Below, one piece after another: positions 1-8,740 of a stretch of DNA of 64,000 nucleotides. The notes under the pieces are model-generated. The model was given only the letters and a program-made list of their open reading frames with translations. It was not told where the DNA came from and ran no database searches. The translations under genes and the position numbers were made by a program. This stretch comes from HGM04593 sp045612305 (GTDB lineage: Bacteria > Bacteroidota > Bacteroidia > Bacteroidales > Bacteroidaceae): positions 1-64,000 of the forward strand of contig JAZKYU010000007.1 in the NCBI GenBank assembly GCA_045612305.1, written 5' to 3'. How positions within the stretch are numbered: position 1 is the first letter of the stretch; each line of letters begins with the position of its first letter.

Positions 1-153
1 TCTAATCGTGACCCGCACTATGTGCGACTTATCACTGATGATGCTACCGATTTTGCAAGCAAAATTCGCTTATATCCTAAACTGCAACGGCCTTTAATTG
101 TGTTACTTACGGTGCCGGTTTGCTTTGCACATTACTTATGCGGATGCTATCTG
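1..153 (+). CDS. possible 3' end of a gene cut by the window edge (weak)
   Basis: One plus-strand frame stays open from the first base for 50 codons and stops with TGA at 151-153. The tail it would encode is polar at first and then hydrophobic for about twenty residues (leucine, valine, phenylalanine and cysteine rich), so it could be the end of a membrane protein. I do not recognise it. A second frame is open for about 30 codons, so the open run could be chance. A 16-bp dyad (ATTTTGC-aa-GCAAAAT, 50-65) lies inside it. The start is outside the window, and repeat copy A begins 28 bp after the stop. Confidence 0.2.
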
Positions 154-180
154 TGAGCTCCTACAGCAGAAACTAGCAAG

Positions 181-465
181 AGTAATTTAAAAAAACTGCA
201 GCACCGTTAAGATTACAGCGTGTATCCGAGCATTTACAGGAAAAAGTGCGAGCATTGTGTGAGTGTGTAGTTATACGTGCGAGCACGGATAACTGAACGA
301 GTTGCGCAGCACCCTGTAAATGCGAGAAAGAGACACGCGACAAGTGACCGACGAACGAGTTATATTGCCCTCACAGGGCAATTCACGAGCAGGAGGAGGG
401 AACGACTAATCTTACTCGCGTGCTGCGCCTTTTGCTTCCTTTTCGTCTCACGAAAAGAAGGAGAA
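181..465 (+). repeat. dispersed structured repeat, copy A
   Basis: This non-coding block matches copy B at 16779-17070 in the same orientation. Shared blocks include CTGCAGCACCGTTAA (196-210), CGCAGCACCCTG (305-316), GACGAACGAGTTATA (350-364) and ACTCGCGTGCTGCGCC (414-429). Four helices can be drawn. Helix A pairs 231-240 with 313-322 (10 bp, perfect). Helix B is a hairpin at 269-294, with 6 outer and 5 inner pairs around one mismatch. Helix C is 364-371 with 375-382. Helix D is 439-446 with 450-457. A further inverted pair, GCGCAGCAC (304-312) and GTGCTGCGC (420-428), spans helix C. A 92-codon open frame overlaps the block but is not kept in copy B. Function is unknown. Confidence 0.8.
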
Positions 466-662
466 AAGAACAAGTTTATTGAGAGAATATCTCACGGGCC
501 ACCGAGGATTTTAAAGCAAGATTATACAATTAACTCCTGCTGTGCGATTAAGTAAAGAGTATGTAGAGTTTTGGAGAGGGGGAGATAAATATCAAGGAGT
601 ATAGATTAACCTAACTTCTTGCATATCCCCTAGACTTTGTTGGTGAGCTAGGGTTACAAAAA
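466..662. other. non-coding stretch between repeat copy A and the ygjP-like gene
   Basis: I see no gene here. There is a weak inverted repeat, CCCTAG (628-633) with CTAGGG (648-653), placed where a terminator for the minus-strand operon ending at 663 would lie. It lacks a T-tract in that direction, so I do not call it a terminator. Confidence 0.4.
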
Positions 663-1370
663 TTAAACAAGTTGGCATTTATGCTTTTTGAGCTCTCTGC
701 GCAGCGTTTTTGAGTCGCACCCCATAAAGGTATCGAGCAAAGCCCAAAAACGCTCTCCGTGGTTCATCTCGCGCGTGTGGCACAGCTCGTGCAGCAGTAC
801 ATAGTCTATTAGTTGTGTGGGCAGCAAAATAAGATATATAGAGAGGCTTATATTGCGTCGGCTGTTGCAGCTGCCCCAGCGTGTGTGGCTGTCGCGTAGG
901 CTCACCGAGGTGTAGGGCAGGTTGTGTTGCTGAGCAAACTGCTGAAGGCGTGTAGGGAGAGTCTCTTTGGCTCGGCGACGCATAGCGTTGATGATAATCT
1001 TTTTCACCCACACCTGCCTCTCTTCGCTCTCGAGGCAGGTATTTTGCGGACAGAGCAGGGTGGTGTGCTCGCCCTCTTGTTTCAGGTGGAATCTGTTGCC
1101 GCTGTGCTCGGCGATACAAAATTTAAAGAGGGGAGCATCTATGCTGTAACCTATGCCTATGGGTGGGCTTTGCAGTTTCTTTTGCAGCGTCGCAAGCTTG
1201 TCGCCACATTGTGCGAGAGCTTTTTCGAGGTCGCTTTTTGTGGCAAGTGTGGGCAGGGTTATATATAAAGCATCGGGGCGCGCACGCAATATTATGCGCC
1301 GCGCCCTCGCGTTACGTGTTATAATAAGTTTTCCGTATTCGGGGTGGGTAATGAGGCTTTTTGCCGCCAT
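663..1370 (-). CDS. YgjP-like (DUF45) zinc metalloprotease-fold protein
   Basis: The 235-residue protein has the DUF45/YgjP signature: SHTRWGSC at 161-168, then the zinc motif HELCH at 194-198 and a further histidine at 204 in NHGERFW. This is the SprT/M48-like arrangement, so a zinc hydrolase fold is well supported. The physiological substrate of the family is not established. I chose the ATG at 1370 because the longer frame would need TTG at 1382 inside the argB stop region. The ATG lies 4 bp after the argB stop, which suggests translational coupling at the end of the topA-aroK-speA-argB operon. No transmembrane or signal segment is visible, so it is probably cytoplasmic. Confidence 0.85.
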   Translation of the reverse strand: MAAKSLITHPEYGKLIITRNARARRIILRARPDALYITLPTLATKSDLEKALAQCGDKLATLQKKLQSPPIGIGYSIDAPLFKFCIAEHSGNRFHLKQEGEHTTLLCPQNTCLESEERQVWVKKIIINAMRRRAKETLPTRLQQFAQQHNLPYTSVSLRDSHTRWGSCNSRRNISLSIYLILLPTQLIDYVLLHELCHTREMNHGERFWALLDTFMGCDSKTLRRELKKHKCQLV

Positions 1371-1374
1371 CCTT

Positions 1375-2151
1375 TTATGCAATTATGTGTGTGCCGCTTT
1401 TCCCGTCTATAGCGTCGGCCTTTGTGATGATAACCTTTGTTACACCGTTGTCTATAGCGCTGAAGGCGTTATCAATCTTTGGTATCATACCTCCGCTCAC
1501 AGTGCCGTCGGAAAGCAACTGTTTGTAGCTCTCTTTGTCGATGGTGGGTATGAGGCTGTCGGCATCATCGGGGTTGCGCATAACGCCAGGGAACTCAAAG
1601 CAGTAGGTGAGTGTAACGTCGTACAGTCTTGCAAGCCCTTTTGCGGTCTCTGCGGCCATAGTGTCGGCATTGGTGTTGAGCAGGTTGCCCTGGCCGTCGT
1701 GTGTGAGCGGGGCTACGATGGGTATTATACCTTGCTCTATGAGCTTGCCAAGCATCTCCCCATCGGCATAGTCGACATCGCCTACAAAACCAAAATCGAC
1801 CTCTCCAGCGGGGCGCTTGTGAGCTTTTATTATGTTGCAGTCGGCACCGGTGAGGCCGAGGGCGTTAACGCCACGTGCCTGCAGGCCAGCAACGATGTTT
1901 TTGTTTACAAGGCCGCCGTAGACCATAGTAACAACCTGTAACATAGGCTCGTCGGTTATTCTACGGCCGTTAACCATCTTGCTCTCTATACCTAGGCTTT
2001 CGGCTATCTTTGTGGCCGAACGACCACCGCCGTGTATGAGAACTTTTGCGCCCTCAACCGCAGCGAAGCGGTCGAGTAGTGCGGCGAGCGAGGCTTTCTC
2101 CTCTACAATTTTGCCGCCAACCTTTATTACTGTTATTTTTTTCTTCTCCAT
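1375..2151 (-). CDS. argB: acetylglutamate (or succinylglutamate) kinase
   Basis: This 258-residue amino-acid kinase phosphorylates the gamma-carboxyl of N-acylglutamate, the second step of arginine synthesis. The N-terminus carries the lysine/glycine phosphate-binding segment (KVGGK, about residues 10-14). HGGGRSATKIAESLGI follows and helps bind the acylglutamate. The C-terminal half has the ITKADAIDG-type kinase end. Bacteroidota arginine synthesis is known to run on succinylated intermediates in some species, so the physiological substrate may be N-succinylglutamate; this cannot be read from the sequence alone. I start it at the ATG at 2151, since upstream extension overlaps speA with unlike sequence. 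It follows speA by 10 bp. Confidence 0.95.
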   Translation of the reverse strand: MEKKKITVIKVGGKIVEEKASLAALLDRFAAVEGAKVLIHGGGRSATKIAESLGIESKMVNGRRITDEPMLQVVTMVYGGLVNKNIVAGLQARGVNALGLTGADCNIIKAHKRPAGEVDFGFVGDVDYADGEMLGKLIEQGIIPIVAPLTHDGQGNLLNTNADTMAAETAKGLARLYDVTLTYCFEFPGVMRNPDDADSLIPTIDKESYKQLLSDGTVSGGMIPKIDNAFSAIDNGVTKVIITKADAIDGKSGTHIIA

Positions 2152-2161
2152 CGTGTGTGTG

Positions 2162-4057
2162 TTAAGGCTCGAGGTAGGTGTATCCGTAGAGGCCCGAGCG
2201 ATAGTTTGAAAGGAATTCTTTACCCTCCTCAAGTGTTATCTTGCCCTGTTTCACAGCCTTTGCTACCCAAGTTTCGAGTGTGCGTACAAGGCGTTTTGCA
2301 TCGTACTGAACATAGTCGAGAACATCGGCTATGGTTTCGCCGTCTATAATCTTGTCTATGTTGTAACCGTCTTTGTCTACGCTTATGTGCACTGCGTTTG
2401 TGTCGCCGAAGAGGTTGTGCATGTCGCCCAAAATCTCCTGATAAGCTCCCACAAGGAACACGCCTATGTAGTAGGGCTCGTTGCTCTTTACCTTGTGCAC
2501 GCACAAAGAGTTGGCCTTGCCGTTGTAGTTTATAAACTCTGTAACCTTGCCGTCGCTGTCGCAGGTCATATCCTGTATGGTGCAGGTGCGGTCGGGGCGT
2601 TCATCGAGCCTGTGTATGGGCATTATTGGGAAAAATTGGTCTATAGCCCAAGTGTCGGGCAAGCTCTGGAAGAGCGAGAAGTTACAGAAATATTTGTCGG
2701 CTATAACTTTGTGCAGCTTGCGGAAATCCTCGGGAACATGTTTCATGGTCTTGGCTATGGAGAGAATTTCGCGTGTAACAGACCAGAACATACTCTCGAT
2801 TTGTGCGCGGGTCTTCAGGTCCACAATACCATGGCTGAAGAGGTCGAGCGCCTCCTCGCGTATCTGTTGTGCGTCGTGGTAGGCCTCGAGCATAGTGCGT
2901 TGGTCGAGGTCGTCCCATATTTTGTATAGCTCTTTCACCAAGTCGTGGTCGGCAGGGCCCACCTCCCAGTTTTCGTCCATCTGCGGCAGGGCAGCTGTTT
3001 CCAAAACCTCAATAATGAGCACGGCGTGGTGTGCCGAAACAGAGCGTCCGCTCTCGGTGATGATGTTGGGGTGGGGTATGCCGTTCTTGTCGGCTGCATC
3101 GACCATAGCATACACAGCATCGTTCACATACTCTTGTATAGAGTAGTTAACGCTGCTCTCGCTGCTCGACGAACGTGTACCGTCGTAGTCGACGCCAAGG
3201 CCTCCGCCTATATCGGTAAACTCCACGTTGAAGCCCATCTTGTGCAACTGCACATAGAATTGTGAGGCTTCGCGCAAAGCGGTCTTTATGTGGCGTATCT
3301 TTGTTACCTGGCTACCTATGTGGAAGTGAATGAGACGCAAACAATCTTTTATACCATTCTTTTCGAGCAACTCAAGAGCCTCGAGCAACTCGCTCGATGT
3401 GAGGCCGAACTTGCTTGCATCGCCGCCACTCTCTTCCCATTTACCGCTACCCTCAGAGGCCAGCTTAATGCGTATACCTATGTTGGGGCGCACTCCCAAG
3501 CGCTTACCAATCTTTGCTATGCGTTTGAGCTCGTTTAGTTTCTCGGCAACGAGGAAGATGCTTCGCCCCATCTTTTGTGCAAGCAGGGCAAGCTCTATGT
3601 AGCTCTCGTCTTTATATCCGTTACAAATGATGAGTGAGTCGCTGTCGGTATTCATCGCAATAACCTCGTGCAGCTCGGGTTTTGAGCCCGCCTCGAGACC
3701 TATGTTGTACTTCTTACCGTGGCTCATAATCTCCTCGACTACGGGACGCATCTGGTTAACCTTTATAGGGTATACTATGAAGTTCTTTCCCTTGTAGTTA
3801 TACTCCTCTGATGCTATTTTGAAACACCCCGAAATTTTCTCTATTCTGTTGTCGAGAATATCGGGGAAACGTATGAGCACAGGTGCTGCAACATCGCGTA
3901 GTTGCAACTCGTCCATCAACTGTTTCAGGTCCACCTGAACGCCGTCCTTCTTTGGGGTTACAGCAACGTTACCCGCTTCATTGATACTGAAATACGAAGC
4001 TCCCCAACCTTTAATGTTATAGAGCTCTTCCGAGTCCTCAATGCGCCATTTTCTCAT
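2162..4057 (-). CDS. speA: biosynthetic arginine decarboxylase
   Basis: The 631-residue PLP enzyme of the SpeA family decarboxylates arginine to agmatine, the first step of the agmatine route to putrescine and spermidine. The pyridoxal lysine is K99 in VYPIKVNQ. HFHIGSQ and the GGGLGVDYDGT phosphate-cup segment follow in the alanine-racemase-like barrel. The second domain has the TCDSDGKV motif that contributes the active-site cysteine and aspartate. Length matches the family. It sits between aroK and argB, so arginine synthesis and its main polyamine drain are co-transcribed. The start ATG at 4057 lies 25 bp after the aroK stop. No signal peptide is present. Confidence 0.96.
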   Translation of the reverse strand: MRKWRIEDSEELYNIKGWGASYFSINEAGNVAVTPKKDGVQVDLKQLMDELQLRDVAAPVLIRFPDILDNRIEKISGCFKIASEEYNYKGKNFIVYPIKVNQMRPVVEEIMSHGKKYNIGLEAGSKPELHEVIAMNTDSDSLIICNGYKDESYIELALLAQKMGRSIFLVAEKLNELKRIAKIGKRLGVRPNIGIRIKLASEGSGKWEESGGDASKFGLTSSELLEALELLEKNGIKDCLRLIHFHIGSQVTKIRHIKTALREASQFYVQLHKMGFNVEFTDIGGGLGVDYDGTRSSSSESSVNYSIQEYVNDAVYAMVDAADKNGIPHPNIITESGRSVSAHHAVLIIEVLETAALPQMDENWEVGPADHDLVKELYKIWDDLDQRTMLEAYHDAQQIREEALDLFSHGIVDLKTRAQIESMFWSVTREILSIAKTMKHVPEDFRKLHKVIADKYFCNFSLFQSLPDTWAIDQFFPIMPIHRLDERPDRTCTIQDMTCDSDGKVTEFINYNGKANSLCVHKVKSNEPYYIGVFLVGAYQEILGDMHNLFGDTNAVHISVDKDGYNIDKIIDGETIADVLDYVQYDAKRLVRTLETWVAKAVKQGKITLEEGKEFLSNYRSGLYGYTYLEP

Positions 4058-4082
4058 TGTTTTGTGCGGTATTTAGTAGTTA

Positions 4083-4616
4083 TTACTTTTTAAGGTTGAA
4101 TGTTTGGCAAAAATCCTCAACCGACATCTCAATTTGTTCCTTGTTCTCCAACTTGTCGGCAACAAAGCTGTTTTGCGCCTTGGAGTAGAAGGGCTCTCTC
4201 TTTGCAAGCTGCTCTGTAATAAACTCGAGCAGTTCCTCGTCGTTCTTCTCTCTGATAAGAGGGCGTTGCTTGCGCGCTATGCTCAAGCGTGTGTGTAGCC
4301 TGTTGAGGGGTACTTGCAGGTGGACGGTAAGTCCCATGCTGTTCATAAAATCTATGTTGTCGAAGAAGCAAGGAGTGCCTCCGCCGGTCGATATTATAAC
4401 ATCCTCAAACTCGGCAACCTCGTGCAGCATGCGACGCTCTATTTCGCGGAAGCCATCTTCGCCTTTCTCGGCAAATATTTGTGTGATGTTTTTGCGAAAT
4501 CTTTGCTCTATGTAGTTGTCGAGGTCTATAAATGTTATCCCCAACTTGCTTGCAAGAGCTCGTCCAAGGGTTGTTTTTCCGGCTCCCATATAGCCGATGA
4601 GTATAATGCGTGTCAT
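4083..4616 (-). CDS. aroK: shikimate kinase
   Basis: This 177-residue P-loop kinase converts shikimate to shikimate-3-phosphate in chorismate synthesis. The Walker A sequence GYMGAGKTT starts at residue 8. The shikimate-binding aspartates are in FIDLDNYIE, the arginine in FREIERRML, and the Walker B-like STGGGTP motif is near residue 77. The C-terminal part has the lid arginine region around KQRPLI. The stop of aroK and the start of speA are 25 bp apart, and its ATG abuts the topA stop, so it lies in the topA operon. The partner chorismate gene aroC is far away at 55523. Confidence 0.96.
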   Translation of the reverse strand: MTRIILIGYMGAGKTTLGRALASKLGITFIDLDNYIEQRFRKNITQIFAEKGEDGFREIERRMLHEVAEFEDVIISTGGGTPCFFDNIDFMNSMGLTVHLQVPLNRLHTRLSIARKQRPLIREKNDEELLEFITEQLAKREPFYSKAQNSFVADKLENKEQIEMSVEDFCQTFNLKK

Positions 4617-6950
4617 TTATTTCTTTTTTGTGTAACGACGGCTTTTTGTTGTGCTTTTACCGCTTTCTTGTTGTTTCTTCACAATGTCGAGGCACTCTTC
4701 CAAGGTGAGCTCTGCCGGTGTTACATTCTTGGGCAATTTGTAATTGCTGTCGTTGTAGGCGATGTAGGGGCCAAAACGTCCGTTAAGAACTTGGAGGTTG
4801 GGCTCGTTGTCAAAAACTTTTATTATGCGCTCGGCCTCGGCTTTGCGTTTTTCGGCGATGAGTGTTGTTGCCTCGTCGAGCGAAATTGTGAGCGGGTCGA
4901 AGCTTTTGGGCAGTGTTACATAGGCTGCACCAAATTTTATGTATGGGCCGAAACGGCCTGCGCCTATAGTTACAGTTTCTCCCTCAAACTCTCCAAGTGT
5001 ACGCGGGAGGCTGAAAAGGTCGAGAGCCTCTTCAAGGGTAATGGTCTCGAGGGTTTGGCCGGGCTTCATCTGTGCAAAGCGGGGCTTCTCCTCGTCGCTT
5101 GCCGAGCCTATCTGCACGATGGGGCCGAAGCGACCTATCTTCACCGACACGGGCTTGCCGCTTGCAGGGTCGGTGCCAAGCACTCTCTCGCCCACCTTGT
5201 GCTCGTTCTTTGTCTGCACAATCTTGTTTATCTGCGGCTCAAAGTCGGTGTAAAAATCTTTTATCAGGCTCACCCAAGGCATTTTGCCGTCGGCTATCTC
5301 GTCAAAATCTTTTTCAACTGTAGCAGTGAAGTTATAGTCCATAATCTCGGGGAAGAAGTCGAGCAGGAAGTCGTTTACTACAATACCTATATCGGTGGGT
5401 AGTAGCTTGCCTTTTTCGGCGCCTACAGTCTCTTTAGCCTCTTTGACCGAGATTTTGTTGCCCTTTAGTGTGAGTATGCAGTATTTGCGGCTTGTACCGG
5501 TTTTGTTGCCCTTCTCCACATAACCACGTTGTTGTATGGTGCTTATGGTGGGGGCGTAGGTCGATGGACGGCCTATACCCAGCTCCTCGAGCTTGCGCAC
5601 AAGGCTTGCCTCGGTGTAGCGAGGGGGGTGCTGAGAGAAACGCTCTGTTGCAACAATCTCTGTAGCTTTCAGTTGCTCGCCTTTCTGCACTGCGGGTATT
5701 GTGCCCTCGTCGTTGCCGCTCTCCTCGTCGGTAGACTCGCGGTATACGTGCAAGAAACCGTCGAACACGGTAACCTCTCCTGTTGCCACGAAACTCTCTT
5801 CGTGTCCGCTTATGGCTATGTTAACTATGGTTTTCTCTACAAGGGCGTCGGCCATCTGCGATGCGATGGTGCGCTTCCAAATGAGCTCGTAGAGACGTTT
5901 TTCGGGTATCGTGCCCTCGATAGAGGGGTTGCTCATATATGTGGGGCGTATGGCCTCGTGGGCCTCCTGCGCTCCTTTTGAGCTGGTAGAGTAGTTGCGG
6001 CTTTTTAGGTACTCGGCACCGTAAGTGTCGGTTACAACGCTTTTGCATGAGCCTATGCACAGCGACGAAAGGTTAACCGAATCGGTACGCATGTATGTTA
6101 TGTATCCGCTCTCGTACAAACGCTGGGCAACCATCATAGTCTGCGACACAGTGAAGCCCAGCTTGCGGGCAGCCTCTTGTTGCAGAGTCGATGTGGTGAA
6201 GGGAGCTGCAGGGCTCTTCTTCAAGGGTTTTGTGTTCACATCGTCGATGACAAATGTTGCGCTCTTGCACGACTCGAGGAAAGCCTCGGCCTCTTCCTTT
6301 GTTTTAAATCTTTTAGAAAGCTCGGTGTTGAGTATGCGTGCTTCACCCTCGCTGGGTAGCTCAAATTGTGCTGTAACACGGAACGCGGGCTCGCTTGTGA
6401 AGCTGTTTATCTCGCGCTCACGTTCTACAATAAGGCGCACAGTAACCGACTGCACGCGGCCTGCCGACAGGGCGGGCTTAACCTTGCGCCAAAGCACGGG
6501 TGATAGTTTGAAACCTACTATGCGGTCGAGCACGCGGCGTGCCTGCTGTGCATACACAAGGTTTGTGTCTATAGCTCTGGGATTTTCTATCGCATTTAGA
6601 ATAGCGTTTTTTGTAATCTCGTGGAAAACAATGCGTTTAGTCTTTTCGGGCTGCAAGCCAAGCTCGGTAAACAAGTGCCAGCTTATAGCCTCTCCCTCGC
6701 GGTCCTCATCGGATGCGAGCCACACTGTGTCGGCCTTCTTCGCTTCGCTTTTGAGGCTTTGTACGAGCTTCACCTTTTCTGCTGGAATTTCATACTCCGG
6801 CTCAAAGGTATCTATGTTTATACTAAACTCCTTTTTCTTTAAATCGCAAATGTGTCCGTAGCTCGACATAACCTTGTAGTCCTTACCCAAGAACTTCTCT
6901 ATGGTTTTTGCCTTAGCGGGTGACTCAACTATTACTAAATTCTTCTGCAT
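4617..6950 (-). CDS. topA: DNA topoisomerase I (type IA)
   Basis: The 777-residue enzyme relaxes negative supercoils by passing one strand through a transient 5'-phosphotyrosine break. The N-terminal TOPRIM domain is clear: VESPAKAKTIEKFLG at 8-22 and the acidic SDEDREGEA at about 80-88. The catalytic tyrosine is Y286 in ITYMRTDS. The C-terminus has no four-cysteine zinc ribbons. Instead it carries three GRFGP-type repeats, a known alternative C-terminal repeat used for DNA binding, and ends in a basic tail. It is the first gene of a five-gene minus-strand run. A weak minus-strand -7 element (TACTTTTG) lies at 6977-6984, just upstream. Confidence 0.97.
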   Translation of the reverse strand: MQKNLVIVESPAKAKTIEKFLGKDYKVMSSYGHICDLKKKEFSINIDTFEPEYEIPAEKVKLVQSLKSEAKKADTVWLASDEDREGEAISWHLFTELGLQPEKTKRIVFHEITKNAILNAIENPRAIDTNLVYAQQARRVLDRIVGFKLSPVLWRKVKPALSAGRVQSVTVRLIVEREREINSFTSEPAFRVTAQFELPSEGEARILNTELSKRFKTKEEAEAFLESCKSATFVIDDVNTKPLKKSPAAPFTTSTLQQEAARKLGFTVSQTMMVAQRLYESGYITYMRTDSVNLSSLCIGSCKSVVTDTYGAEYLKSRNYSTSSKGAQEAHEAIRPTYMSNPSIEGTIPEKRLYELIWKRTIASQMADALVEKTIVNIAISGHEESFVATGEVTVFDGFLHVYRESTDEESGNDEGTIPAVQKGEQLKATEIVATERFSQHPPRYTEASLVRKLEELGIGRPSTYAPTISTIQQRGYVEKGNKTGTSRKYCILTLKGNKISVKEAKETVGAEKGKLLPTDIGIVVNDFLLDFFPEIMDYNFTATVEKDFDEIADGKMPWVSLIKDFYTDFEPQINKIVQTKNEHKVGERVLGTDPASGKPVSVKIGRFGPIVQIGSASDEEKPRFAQMKPGQTLETITLEEALDLFSLPRTLGEFEGETVTIGAGRFGPYIKFGAAYVTLPKSFDPLTISLDEATTLIAEKRKAEAERIIKVFDNEPNLQVLNGRFGPYIAYNDSNYKLPKNVTPAELTLEECLDIVKKQQESGKSTTKSRRYTKKK

Positions 6951-7105
6951 AAAACTTTGCTTTCTAAAATTTGCGGCAAAAGTATTAAAGTTTCCTCTAT
7001 TTTTACACCAAAAAAAGTAAAAAAATAATAACGTTTTTCCCCGTTCACACCTTAAAATAATATATTATTTTATATAGGTGTAAATTTTTGTCGGGCAGTT
7101 GTGTT

Positions 7106-8722
7106 TTAGAAAGAGGCGCTCACGCCAAGCAACACGTTTATGCCTTGCTCGTAGTAACCGGCATACTTTACATACTCGCGGTTGAGCAGGTTGTTACCCT
7201 CGACAAAAGCGTTGAAGCGGTCGGCAAATTTGTAGCTTGTGCGCAAGTTGAGCTCGTTTTTGTTCTTAGAGGGAGCATCGTCGGCATATGTGGCGAAGCT
7301 GTATGTTGCGTTTACATAAATATCGTCGAGCAGGCGTGCCTCTGCGTTAAGCTCCACCTCGAGCTCGGGCTTTGTCTGCAACAAAAAGTCGTGGTCGCAG
7401 TTCCAACGGGTGTATTTTGCGGCTGCCGAGGTTTTGAGCCAGCCCTCGTAGTCGTATCCCGCGCGTCCGCCTATGTAGATGCGCGACGTGTTCTCTTGTG
7501 TTATATCGCTGCTGACAAAGCCGGGGATGTCGTTTATTATAGCAAGAAGGTCGTCTTTTGTGTAGGCATAACCTATGAAAATATTGGCCGAAACAGCGCC
7601 TTCCGATATGCGTGCACCGGTTGTTATGTCGGCTATGGTGTATGCGGGTTTAAGCTGTGCGTCGCAAGCCCAGTAGGGAGAAATTTGCTCCAAGGCTTTG
7701 AATGAGCTTGCGGTGCGTCCGCCTTTTATGTTTGTGTAGAGCGTGAGAGAGTTGTTTACGGTGCTTTCAATCTCAATGTCGGGAGCTATAGAGAAGAACG
7801 TCGCGTTCTTTGTAATCATATTAAGTTGCGCACCCAGGCGTACGTTCACAATCTCTGTTCTGAAGTTTGCTGCAGGTGCAATGTTTATCTCGGCAAAATT
7901 CTTGAAGCCCTCGAGCTTGCTGTAAGAGTAGTTGTTCAGGCTCAATCCAAGCACTACGTTGCGCAAGGTGTTGTCGGTGAGCTCATATTTGAGTGTCGCA
8001 TCGGCACCTATCACATTCTCGCCAAAGCCACCTGTTACATCCTCTTCTAAGTTCCACAAGAAGGGGGTGTGTTTGTAGTGGTTGCGTGAGAAGTGTACAC
8101 CTGCTTCGTAGGCGAAGGGGCCTGCAAGAGCCGACACTGCTCTCACGCCTGCCTGAATTTTCTGCACTGTTTGCTTGTCTGTGGGTATGATGCTGTTGTA
8201 GTTGAACGTGCTGTTGCTAAGCTCTATGTTGCTTTTCAACAAAAGGTCTTTGAACTTGTGTGAGTACTCCACGCCGCCCCAAGAGGTGTACATGCGAGAG
8301 TCCCATTTGCCTGTGGGGCCGTCGATGTTGCTGTTGAAGCCCTCGAGCGATGCTACAGCTGCAAACTTGTCCTTCTCGGTGAGGCTATACTGATATGAAA
8401 TTTTTGCATCGATGTTGTTGCCTGTGCCAGAGCCCAGACGTACATAGCCGGGGTAGTTGCCGCTTTGCTTGGGCAAGAGCTCTTTAACGTCTCTCTCTCC
8501 TGTAAAACCCTCAAAAGGTGTTGCTTTTTGCGAAAACTCCAGCTCTAGCGGGGTGCTGTTGTTGCTGTTCTCTGTTGTGGGGGTAAAGCCCTTCTTTGCC
8601 GCTTTGGTAACTACGGGGGTGTAGTCGTTCTCTACCTGTATCACGGCGTTAAGTGAATCTTTCTGTGCATACAGTGCACCTGTCGCCATAAATGCGATTG
8701 CGAGTAATGTTGTTCTTTTCAT
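7106..8722 (-). CDS. outer-membrane beta-barrel protein, TonB-receptor-like, unknown substrate
   Basis: The 538-residue protein has a clear signal peptide (MKR, hydrophobic core, cut after about LYAQ at 19). The rest consists of alternating aromatic and polar strands typical of an outer-membrane barrel, ending in ...VLLGVSASF with a terminal phenylalanine. It has no plug domain of the usual length, so it is shorter than full TonB receptors; a TonB dependence is not shown. It follows the TPR gene by 18 bp and is probably co-transcribed with it and the NUDIX gene. A role in envelope function with the TPR protein is inference. Many Bacteroidota barrels of this type are annotated only as hypothetical or TonB-dependent receptor. 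Confidence 0.7.
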   Translation of the reverse strand: MKRTTLLAIAFMATGALYAQKDSLNAVIQVENDYTPVVTKAAKKGFTPTTENSNNSTPLELEFSQKATPFEGFTGERDVKELLPKQSGNYPGYVRLGSGTGNNIDAKISYQYSLTEKDKFAAVASLEGFNSNIDGPTGKWDSRMYTSWGGVEYSHKFKDLLLKSNIELSNSTFNYNSIIPTDKQTVQKIQAGVRAVSALAGPFAYEAGVHFSRNHYKHTPFLWNLEEDVTGGFGENVIGADATLKYELTDNTLRNVVLGLSLNNYSYSKLEGFKNFAEINIAPAANFRTEIVNVRLGAQLNMITKNATFFSIAPDIEIESTVNNSLTLYTNIKGGRTASSFKALEQISPYWACDAQLKPAYTIADITTGARISEGAVSANIFIGYAYTKDDLLAIINDIPGFVSSDITQENTSRIYIGGRAGYDYEGWLKTSAAAKYTRWNCDHDFLLQTKPELEVELNAEARLLDDIYVNATYSFATYADDAPSKNKNELNLRTSYKFADRFNAFVEGNNLLNREYVKYAGYYEQGINVLLGVSASF

Positions 8723-8740
8723 ATCTTGTATCTTTATTTT

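Noticed and set aside
364..382. helix C alone as a rho-independent terminator
   Set aside because: No T-run follows and the stem has a matching partner structure in copy B with the same surrounding helices, so it is better explained as part of the repeat.
277..555. 92-codon open frame inside repeat copy A
   Set aside because: It overlaps a structured repeat, has biased basic/polar residues, no recognisable domain, and the matching frame in copy B has a stop. I treat it as a by-product of the repeat.
4314..5402. 362-codon plus-strand frame opposite aroK and topA
   Set aside because: Antisense to clear genes, cysteine- and valine-rich shadow composition, no known motif.
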